Below, piece by piece: positions 57,596 through 64,000 of a DNA stretch of 64,000 nucleotides. This DNA is from Mesorhizobium amorphae (GTDB taxonomy: Bacteria > Pseudomonadota > Alphaproteobacteria > Rhizobiales > Rhizobiaceae), in the NCBI GenBank assembly GCA_003240775.1, contig QFNI01000009.1, positions 1 through 64,000 on the forward strand, read 5' to 3'. The position numbers and the translations under genes are program-made. The notes beneath the pieces were generated by a model. The model saw nothing but the letters and a program-made list of their open reading frames with translations. It did no database searches and was not told the DNA's origin. Every line of letters starts with the position of its first letter. The first letter of the stretch is position 1.

Positions 57596-58048
57596 ATGCT
57601 GAAGGGGCTCAACCCGCTTCTGAACGCCGATGTGCTCTATGCGCTGCGCGCCATGGGACACGGCGACGACCTCGTGGTGGTGGACGCGAATTTCCCGGCC
57701 GAATCGGTCGCGCAGGAAACCGTGCTCGGCCATCTCCTGCGCATCGACGCGCCCGCGCCCGAAGTGATGCGCGCGGTGCTCTCGCTCTACCCGCTCGACA
57801 GCTTCGTGGACGACGCCGCGGCCCGCATGGAGATCGTGGGCAAGCCCGACGAGCTGCCGCCCGTGCAAGCCGAGGCGCAAAGCGAGATCGACCGCGCGGA
57901 AGGCAAGTCCTGGCCGATGATCGGCATCGAGCGCTACGCCTTCTACGAGCGCGCCAAGAAAGCCTATTGCGTGATCCAGTCGAGCGAGCGCCGCTTCTAT
58001 GGCTGCTTCGCCCTGCGCAAGGGCGTGCTGCCCCCGGAAGAGGCCTGA
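57596..58048 (+). CDS. RbsD/FucU-family sugar mutarotase
   Basis: 150 residues, ATG behind GGGAGGATGGATC. Motifs are LNPLLNADVLYALRAMGHGDDLVVVDANFPAES (His22 is catalytic), IGIERYAFYERAKKAYCVIQSSERRFYGCFALRKG. FucU interconverts anomers of L-fucose; RbsD-type members act on ribose or allose. It starts 4 bases before the ribokinase ATG, so the two are one operon and ribose, or another furanose or pyranose sugar, is possible. It may also serve the L-fucose locus upstream. Confidence 0.92.
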   Translation: MLKGLNPLLNADVLYALRAMGHGDDLVVVDANFPAESVAQETVLGHLLRIDAPAPEVMRAVLSLYPLDSFVDDAAARMEIVGKPDELPPVQAEAQSEIDRAEGKSWPMIGIERYAFYERAKKAYCVIQSSERRFYGCFALRKGVLPPEEA

Positions 58049-58051
58049 CCC

Positions 58052-58993
58052 ATGGCAACGCAAGGCAAGCCCGTCGTCATCTTGGGCGTGTTCGTGGCCG
58101 ACACGTCCTATCGCGCGCCGCGCCAGCCCAAGCTGGGCGAAACGATCCTGGGCCTCGACTTCAAGCTCGGGCCGGGCGGCAAGGGCTCCAACCAGTCGGT
58201 TGCGGCAGGCCGTCTCGGCGCGGATGTGTCCTTCATCACGCGGCTGGGCGAGGACGACTTCGCGCAGATGGCCAACAAGATCTGGAACGAGGCGGGCGTG
58301 AAGTCGGCCGCGATCCCCACGCCCGAAAGCTACACGGGCGCAGCCTACATCTTCGTGGAGGAAGCATCCGGCAACAACGCGATCATCATCGCGCCGGGAG
58401 CAGCCGCCCTCATCACCACGGACGACATCGAAGAAAACCGCGCGCTGATCGAGGGCGCGGGCGTGTTCGTCACCCAGCTCGAACAGCCGATCCCCGCGGC
58501 CGAGCGCGCGCTCTCTATCGCCCATGCGGCGGGCGTGACCACCATCCTCAACCCGGCCCCCGCAGCCGAACTGCCCGACAGCATCTTCCCGCTCTGCGAC
58601 TATCTCACGCCCAACGAATCCGAGGCCGAAGGGCTGACGGGCATCAGGGTCGAAACGCTGGACGATGCCCGGCGCGCAGCCGACGCGCTGATCGCCAAGG
58701 GCACGCGCGCCGTTGTCGTCACGCTGGGCGAGAAAGGCGCGCTCCTGCACACGGCCGAGCGCTCCGAGCACATTCCGGTCACGCAGGCGGGCCGCGTGGT
58801 GGAGACCACCGGCGCGGGCGACGCCTTCAACGGCGGCTTCGCAGCAGGGCTCGCGCGCGGCATGGAGCCGCTCGAGGCGCTGCGCTTCGCTTCGGCGGTC
58901 GCAGGCATCTCGGTCACGCGGCCGGGCACCGCACCGTCCATGCCGAGCCTGGACGAGGTGGAGGACCTGCTCGGGCGAGCCGACCCGAAATAA
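58052..58993 (+). CDS. Ribokinase (PfkB family)
   Basis: 313 residues with ribokinase features: LGVFVADTSYRAPRQPKLGE, GPGGKGSNQSVAAGRLGADVSFITRLG, and GRVVETTGAGDAFNGGFAAGLARG, with Asp as catalytic base. It phosphorylates the sugar whose anomers the upstream mutarotase equilibrates; no transporter or regulator is attached. This is the window's second ribokinase-like protein, the first being at 16800. Confidence 0.92.
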   Translation: MATQGKPVVILGVFVADTSYRAPRQPKLGETILGLDFKLGPGGKGSNQSVAAGRLGADVSFITRLGEDDFAQMANKIWNEAGVKSAAIPTPESYTGAAYIFVEEASGNNAIIIAPGAAALITTDDIEENRALIEGAGVFVTQLEQPIPAAERALSIAHAAGVTTILNPAPAAELPDSIFPLCDYLTPNESEAEGLTGIRVETLDDARRAADALIAKGTRAVVVTLGEKGALLHTAERSEHIPVTQAGRVVETTGAGDAFNGGFAAGLARGMEPLEALRFASAVAGISVTRPGTAPSMPSLDEVEDLLGRADPK

Positions 58994-59025
58994 GTTCTAC
59001 CCCGACATAACTTGAATGAATTTGT

Positions 59026-59038
59026 CAGATTAAATCTG
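59026..59038. promoter_or_regulatory. Palindrome CAGATTAAATCTG upstream of the AraC gene
   Basis: A 13-base palindrome (central A unpaired) in the AT-rich 109-base gap between ribokinase and the AraC regulator. It resembles a dyad operator. It does not fit the known rhizobial Irr or RirA box that I recall. Confidence 0.45.
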
Positions 59039-59060
59039 GCACGACGGCCCGCCTGCCTCT

Positions 59061-59098
59061 AGACTGCCGCGCGAACGCAATGAGCGCGCCGGCAGTCT
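59061..59098 (+). other. Hairpin directly before the AraC start codon
   Basis: AGACTGCCG (59061-59069) pairs with CGGCAGTCT (59090-59098), extended inward by CGCG with a bulged C. It ends 5 bases before the ATG, occupying the place of a ribosome site, and no Shine-Dalgarno is visible. It could be a terminator-like structure for ribokinase or a translational control element. Confidence 0.5.
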
Positions 59099-59102
59099 GG
59101 CC

Positions 59103-59996
59103 ATGACCTTCCATCCCTCCATGGAAAGCCGCATCGAGGGGATCACGGTGACGGCCCCCCTGCGCTTCCGCGCGTGGCGCGGGGGCATCGCCGACCTGTG
59201 GCGCGTGGAATGCGCTCCGCAGGCGCGGGGCGACTATCTTTCTCCCCATCCCCGGCTGTTCGTCGCGCTGGAAGGCCTGGAAAGCGGGGCGATCGCCCTG
59301 CGCGCGGAAGGCGAGACGGCCACGGCCTCCATCGGCGGCGAGCGCACGCTCGCCTATGTGCCGCCCGGCCTGCGGATCGGCGTCGAGGTGGAGAACATCC
59401 GCGGTCTCGCCCATCTCGACATCCATTTCGACCTCGCCACCTTGCGCGGGCGGATGGGCTCTGGGTTCGACGCGGCAAGCGTGGAAACGCCGCGGCTGGG
59501 CTTCGCCGAGCCGCGCATCGCAGCGCTCGCCCGGCTGCTCGCCGCGGAACTCGGCTCGCCCACGCCCTCGCGCGATGCCTATGGCGAAGGGCTCCTGCTC
59601 GCGATCTTCGGGGCGCTGGCGGGGCCGGGGGCGGCAACGCCCGAGCGCCGCGCGGCGCGCCTCGCGCCCGGCGCCCTCCAGCGCGTGACGGCCTATCTCT
59701 CGGAGAACGCGCTGCGCGGGGTGCGGGTGGACGAGCTCGCGCGCATGACCGGGCTTTCCGTTGGCCATCTCGGCCATGCCTTCAAGGCGTCCACCGGCAA
59801 GACCGTGCAGGGCTGGCACGCGGAAGCGCGGCTCGACCGGGTGAAGGCGCTTCTTCTCGCGCCCGACGCATCGCTGGGCGAGGTGGCGCTGGCCGCGGGT
59901 TTCGCCGACCAGGCCCACCTGACACGCGCTTTCCGCCGGTTGACGGGCACCACGCCCGCTGCGTGGCGCCGCGCGCATGTTGCACGAAAGCCATAG
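59103..59996 (+). CDS. AraC-family transcriptional regulator
   Basis: 297 residues from an ATG without a clear ribosome site. The N-terminal 175 residues are a divergent sensor domain (SPHPRLFVALEG, YVPPGLRIGVEVENI, HLDIHFDLATL). The C-terminal AraC double HTH spans about 195-293: VDELARMTGLSVGHLGHAFKASTGKTVQGW and LGEVALAAGFADQAHLTRAFRRLTGTTPAAWR. It lies 155 bases before the siderophore receptor gene, and AraC proteins of this kind commonly activate such receptors when the siderophore is present. Confidence 0.9.
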   Translation: MTFHPSMESRIEGITVTAPLRFRAWRGGIADLWRVECAPQARGDYLSPHPRLFVALEGLESGAIALRAEGETATASIGGERTLAYVPPGLRIGVEVENIRGLAHLDIHFDLATLRGRMGSGFDAASVETPRLGFAEPRIAALARLLAAELGSPTPSRDAYGEGLLLAIFGALAGPGAATPERRAARLAPGALQRVTAYLSENALRGVRVDELARMTGLSVGHLGHAFKASTGKTVQGWHAEARLDRVKALLLAPDASLGEVALAAGFADQAHLTRAFRRLTGTTPAAWRRAHVARKP

Positions 59997-60151
59997 CCGG
60001 CACCGCTCCGGTGGACAGGGCGCAGGATCAGTCAATCCGCCGGGGAATCGTTCAAGAAAGCCGGCAAAATCTTGATGTAGCCACTCATGTTATGCGCAGG
60101 CGCCGGCTCGGGGGCGGGCCCGCCTGCGGTTCGCGTGAGGGTTCGAGCACC

Positions 60152-62338
60152 ATGACCACCAAGATCCTGTCCCTTCTTCTGGCGGGCACCGCAGCCGTGG
60201 CGCTGGCGAGTGCCGCCCGCGCGCAGGAAAGCGTTCAGCTCGAAGAGGTGGTGGTCGAGGGCCAGGGCGGCGGCGGCTCGGCCGGCGGCGCCACCGGCCC
60301 GGTGCGCGGCTATGTGGCCGCCGAAACCCGCACGGGCTCGAAAAGCGACACCAAGATCTCCGAAATCCCGCAGACCGTTTCGGTGGTGGGCCGCGAGGAG
60401 ATCGACGATCTCGGCGCGCAGAAGGTGGACGAGGCGTTGCGCTACACCTCTGGCGTGTTCACCCAGCCCTTCGGGCCGGATGCCGACACCAACTGGGTCT
60501 ATGTGCGCGGCTTCGACGCCACCCAGACCGGCGTCTACCAGGACGGGCTCCAGCTCTTCGGCTACGCCTTCGGCTCGTTCTTCGTGGATTCCTTCACGCT
60601 CGAGCGCATCGAGGTGCTGAAGGGCCCGGCTTCCGTGCTTTATGGCGGGTCGAACCCCGGCGGCGTAGTCAACTATGTCTCCAAGCGCCCGACGGATGAA
60701 GCCTTCACGCGAGTGGAAGGCGGCATCGACACGTTCGGCCAGGGCTATGTCGGCTTCGACGTGGACGGCCCCGGCGGCCCGGCGACCGGCTCGGACGGCG
60801 CGGTCGGCGGCTTCGATTACCGCGTGGCCGGCCGCATCTATGGCGGCGAGGGCTTCTACGACAACGAGGAGCAGTTCCGCGGCGTGCTCTCGCCCTCGTT
60901 CACCTGGGCGCCGGATGCGGCGACCTCGTTCACCGTGATCGCCAACTACACGCACATGGACAACACCCACGGCGTCGGCTCCTTCCTGCCCTATGAGGGC
61001 ACGGTGGTGGAAGCGCCGTTCGGGCGGTTCGACCGCGAGTTCAACCCCACCGAGCCCGATCTCGACGTCTACGACCGGGAACAGGCCTCGCTCGGCTACG
61101 AGTTCCGCCACGAGTTCGACAGCGGATGGGAGGTGCGCCAGAACGCGCGCGTGTCCTATGCCGACCTGCAGGAGCAGTATCTCTACGGCAACGGGCTCGA
61201 CGCTTCCGGCCTGCTTCTGAACCGCGTGCACTTCAACCACGACACGCAGGCCGTGACCTACCTGCTCGACAACCAGATCGAGGGCAAGTTCGAGACGGGC
61301 GCGGTGGAGCACACGCTTTTGGCCGGCATCGACCTCAAGCGCTATGAGATCGAGCAGGTGCAGGGCGCGGCCCTTTTCGGCACCACGCCGCCGATCGACC
61401 CCACCGACCCCGTCTACGGCATTCCGCAGACCGACCCCGTCAGCTACCTCAACCAGGACCTCTCGCAGAACCAGGTGGGCGTCTATGTGCAGGACCAGCT
61501 GCGCTTCGGCGGCGGCTGGCTCGTGACGCTCAACGGCCGCTACGACCATGTCTCGACCGACGCGGAAGAGGGCCCGACCTTCTACGCGCCCGACCAGAGC
61601 ATCGAGCGCGACCGCAGCGACGGCGAGTTCTCGGGCCGCGCGGGCATCGCCTACACGTTCGATAACGGCGTGACGCCCTATGCCAGCGTCGCCACCTTCT
61701 TCAATCCGCTGATCGGCACCACGGGCGACGGCGAGTTCTTCGTGCCCGAGACCGGCGAGCAGTACGAGGTGGGCGTGAAATACGAGCCGACCTGGTTCGA
61801 CGGCCTGTTCACCGTTTCGGCCTTCGACCTGACGCGCCAGAACGTCCTGACGGTCGATCCCACCAACGTCTTCGCCCAGGTGCAGACGGGCGAGGTGCGC
61901 TCGCGCGGCGTGGAGTTCGAAGCCAAGGCGAACCTGACGGACAACATCCGCGCCACGGCCGCCTTCACCACCTTCGACATCGAGATCCTCGAAACCAACG
62001 AGGCTGGCGCCGAGGGCAAGCAGCCCTTTTTGGTGCCGGACACGCAGGCCTCGCTCTATGTGGACTACACGTTCCGCGAAGGTGCACTCGACGGCTTCAC
62101 GGTGGGTGCAGGCGTGCGCTTCCTGGGCTCGTCCTTCGCCGACAACCAGAACACGCTCAAGGTGCCCTCGGTCACGCTGGCCGACGCCAAGATCGGCTAC
62201 AAGCAGGACAATTGGGGCGTGGACCTCGTGGTCACCAACCTGTTCGACGAGGACTACGTGTCGGGCTGCCAGGGCGTGAACGTCTGCTCCTACGGCGAGG
62301 CGCGCAAGGGCCTGCTCAAGGCGAACTTCTCCTGGTGA
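60152..62338 (+). CDS. TonB-dependent siderophore receptor (hydroxamate/ferrichrome type)
   Basis: 728 residues. A signal peptide (residues 1-24, ending AARAQ) is followed by SVQLEEVVVEGQ (TonB-box region). The plug reads TKISEIPQTVSVVGREEIDDLGAQKVDEALRYTSGV with YVRGFDATQTGVYQDG. The 22-strand barrel ends in FSW, as outer-membrane proteins do. The FhuA-like sequence suggests a ferric siderophore as ligand. It is probably activated by the AraC protein upstream. The start is ATG at 60152; the longer frame is not used. Confidence 0.95.
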   Translation: MTTKILSLLLAGTAAVALASAARAQESVQLEEVVVEGQGGGGSAGGATGPVRGYVAAETRTGSKSDTKISEIPQTVSVVGREEIDDLGAQKVDEALRYTSGVFTQPFGPDADTNWVYVRGFDATQTGVYQDGLQLFGYAFGSFFVDSFTLERIEVLKGPASVLYGGSNPGGVVNYVSKRPTDEAFTRVEGGIDTFGQGYVGFDVDGPGGPATGSDGAVGGFDYRVAGRIYGGEGFYDNEEQFRGVLSPSFTWAPDAATSFTVIANYTHMDNTHGVGSFLPYEGTVVEAPFGRFDREFNPTEPDLDVYDREQASLGYEFRHEFDSGWEVRQNARVSYADLQEQYLYGNGLDASGLLLNRVHFNHDTQAVTYLLDNQIEGKFETGAVEHTLLAGIDLKRYEIEQVQGAALFGTTPPIDPTDPVYGIPQTDPVSYLNQDLSQNQVGVYVQDQLRFGGGWLVTLNGRYDHVSTDAEEGPTFYAPDQSIERDRSDGEFSGRAGIAYTFDNGVTPYASVATFFNPLIGTTGDGEFFVPETGEQYEVGVKYEPTWFDGLFTVSAFDLTRQNVLTVDPTNVFAQVQTGEVRSRGVEFEAKANLTDNIRATAAFTTFDIEILETNEAGAEGKQPFLVPDTQASLYVDYTFREGALDGFTVGAGVRFLGSSFADNQNTLKVPSVTLADAKIGYKQDNWGVDLVVTNLFDEDYVSGCQGVNVCSYGEARKGLLKANFSW

Positions 62339-62368
62339 CGGTGCGCGTCCATCCGCCGAGTTTGGAGG

Positions 62369-62391
62369 CGCCCGGCGAAAGCCGGGCGTTT
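62369..62391 (+). terminator. Terminator-like hairpin after the receptor gene
   Basis: CGCCCGGC-GAAA-GCCGGGCG (62369-62388) is a perfect 8-bp stem with a GNRA loop followed by TTTC. The T-run is short. Confidence 0.7.
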
Positions 62392-62563
62392 CTGCTTGGG
62401 AAAGCGCGCGGCTTTCGCGCGCGGCTGAATTCGCCTATCAGCACCCGCCCGGCCCGCTCGCCTGCCTGACGGGCGGCTCCCGTTTCCTCCGGCTGCCAGC
62501 CGCGGGGCATGCGCCCCCGCAAGCCCGCCCGCAGCACCTTCTTCCCGTGGAGCGCCGACGCCC

Positions 62564-64000
62564 ATGCTCGCTACCCCGCCCAAGCCCGAAGGCACGCGCG
62601 CACTGCTCGAGCGCTTCTTCGGATACTACCGCCCGCACCGGAAGCTCTTTCTGCTCGACTTCGGCTGCGCGGTGCTTTCGGGCGTGTTGGAACTCGCCTT
62701 TCCGCTCGCGGTGACGGCCTTCGTCGACCGCTTGCTTCCGACCGGGCAGTGGACGCTGATCGTGCTCGCCGCCGTTGGGCTGCTTGCGCTCTATGTCGCG
62801 AATTCGGGGCTTCAGGCGGTGGTGGTCTATTGGGGCCACATGCTCGGCATCAACATCGAGACCGAGATGCGCCGCAAGAGCTTCGACCATCTCCAGAAGC
62901 TCTCCTTCCGCTTCTTCGACGAGAACAAGACGGGCACGCTCGTGGCCCGCCTGACCAAGGACCTCGAAGAGATCGGCGAGGTCGCCCATCACGGGCCCGA
63001 AGACCTCTTCATCGCGGTCATGACGTTTCTGGGCGCCTTCGTGCTCATGCTCACGATCAACGTCGAGCTGGCCCTCATCACGGCCGCCAGCGTGCCGCTC
63101 GTCGCCTGGATCACCGGCCGCTATGGCGGGCGCATGACGCGCAACTGGCATGCGCTCTACGGGCGCGTGGCCGATTTCAACGTGCGCATCGAGGAGAATG
63201 TCGGCGGCATGCGCGTGGTGCAGGCCTTCGCCAACGAGGACCACGAGCGCCGGCTCTTCGCGCGCGACAACGCGGCCTACCGCAAGACCAAGCTCGACGC
63301 CTACCGCATCATGGCGGCATCCAACTCCCTGTCCTACATGAGCCTGCGCCTGGTGCAGCTGATCGTGCTCGTGGCAGGCTCCTATTACGTGATCGAGAAC
63401 CAGCTTTCGGCCGGCGGCTTCGTGGGCTTCCTGCTGCTCGTCAACGTGTTCTTCCGGCCCGTCGACAAGATCAACTCGGTGATCGAGACCTATCCCAAGG
63501 GCATCGCGGGCTTTCGCCGCTACATCGCACTCCTCGACACCGATCCCGACATCGCCGATGCCCAGACTGCGCGCGAGGCGCCCAAGCTCTCGGGCGCCAT
63601 CCGCTACGAGAACGTATCCTTCGGCTACGGGCGGGGCGGGCGGAAGGTCTTGTCGGGCATCGACCTCGACGTGCGGCCGGGTCAGACGGTGGCTTTCGTC
63701 GGTCCCTCGGGGGCGGGCAAGACCACGCTTCTGTCGCTTCTGCCGCGCTTCTACGAGGTGGAATCGGGCCGCATCACGATCGACGGCATCGACATCCGCG
63801 ACATGACGCTCGGCTCCCTGCGCTCGCAGATCGGCATCGTGCAGCAGGACGTTTTCCTGTTCGGCGGAACCGTGCGCGAGAACATCGCCTATGGGCGGCT
63901 CGACGCGACGGAAGACGAGATCACCCTGGCCGCCAGCCGCGCGCATCTCGACGAGGCGGTGCGCGAGATGCCGCAAGGGCTCGACACGGTGGTGGGCGAG
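62564..64000 (+). CDS. ABC exporter, fused membrane and ATP-binding domains (cut by window end)
   Basis: 479 codons are visible from an ATG at 62564; there is no stop, so the gene continues past the window. Six membrane segments occupy about residues 25-310 (FDENKTGTLVARLTKDLEEIGEV coupling region). The ATPase begins at about 345, with Walker A GPSGAGKTT, Q-loop IVQQDVFLFGGTVRENIAYG. It is a type-IV half-transporter, working as a homodimer or with a partner. It could export a lipid, siderophore or drug; the neighbouring receptor suggests but does not prove siderophore export. Confidence 0.9.
   Translation, partial: MLATPPKPEGTRALLERFFGYYRPHRKLFLLDFGCAVLSGVLELAFPLAVTAFVDRLLPTGQWTLIVLAAVGLLALYVANSGLQAVVVYWGHMLGINIETEMRRKSFDHLQKLSFRFFDENKTGTLVARLTKDLEEIGEVAHHGPEDLFIAVMTFLGAFVLMLTINVELALITAASVPLVAWITGRYGGRMTRNWHALYGRVADFNVRIEENVGGMRVVQAFANEDHERRLFARDNAAYRKTKLDAYRIMAASNSLSYMSLRLVQLIVLVAGSYYVIENQLSAGGFVGFLLLVNVFFRPVDKINSVIETYPKGIAGFRRYIALLDTDPDIADAQTAREAPKLSGAIRYENVSFGYGRGGRKVLSGIDLDVRPGQTVAFVGPSGAGKTTLLSLLPRFYEVESGRITIDGIDIRDMTLGSLRSQIGIVQQDVFLFGGTVRENIAYGRLDATEDEITLAASRAHLDEAVREMPQGLDTVVGE

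Noticed and set aside
57563..58771. A 402-codon minus-strand frame over the FucU and ribokinase genes
   Set aside because: It is antisense to two well-recognised genes and has no domain.

Overview
The window is GC-rich chromosomal DNA of an alphaproteobacterium, most likely Hyphomicrobiales (rhizobia or Aurantimonadaceae-like; the family is a guess). The markers are the gene order aroA, small membrane gene, cmk, rpsA; a Cys-less FYDLN-type acidic protein beside tRNA-Ala; the S21 and cold-shock genes; and an abundance of ABC importers with IclR, RpiR and LysR regulators. I see no phage, IS element, CRISPR array or integration scar. The first gene (oxidoreductase) and the last (ABC exporter) are cut by the window ends.

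Region 1 (about 0.6-8.8 kb) is the most unusual. A UbiD-type decarboxylase and its UbiX-type flavin prenyltransferase lie divergently from a LysR-type regulator with two helix-turn-helix units. The regulator is followed by a cyclic amidohydrolase, an M20 carbamoylase and a histidine/phenylalanine ammonia-lyase homologue that has lost the Ala-Ser-Gly tripeptide forming the MIO cofactor. Matching dyads (ATCCCA-N11-TGgGAT type) lie in both promoter regions, which suggests one regulon. A catabolic pathway for a betaine-type or imidazole-type amino acid (ergothioneine or hercynine-like) is a testable inference.

Region 2 (8.8-11 kb) holds an HxlR regulator divergent from an NAD(P)-binding reductase, and a FolD homologue whose catalytic Lys is Gln. 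Region 3 (11.2-22.8 kb) has two sugar ABC importers: a ribose-type system with a TIM-barrel isomerase, RpiR regulator and PfkB kinase, then a MalEFGK-type system with a Tat-like signal on the binding protein. Region 4 (22.9-31.7 kb) has an IMPACT-family protein, a lactonase-type hydrolase, a cytosolic glycosidase-like protein, a Gfo/Idh dehydrogenase, an importer lacking its own ATPase, a rhamnose-mutarotase-like protein and an IclR regulator. Three related 17-18 nt sites sit in the promoters here. Next comes a DoeB/EutE-like deacylase with an EutB-like PLP dehydratase.

Region 5 (33.9-41 kb) is housekeeping: tRNA-Ala(GGC), aroA, cmk, rpsA and a membrane/epimerase pair. Region 6 (41-48 kb) is sensory: a large PAS/GAF hybrid kinase, heme oxygenase and a bacteriophytochrome kinase. 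Region 7 (48-59 kb) encodes most of a non-phosphorylating L-fucose route (AKR dehydrogenase, fuconate dehydratase, two SDRs, aldehyde dehydrogenase), then a SIS protein, cold-shock protein, S21, a FucU/RbsD mutarotase and a ribokinase. A lactonase that could complete the route is about 26 kb away in region 4. Region 8 (59-64 kb) has an AraC regulator, a TonB-dependent siderophore receptor and an ABC exporter.
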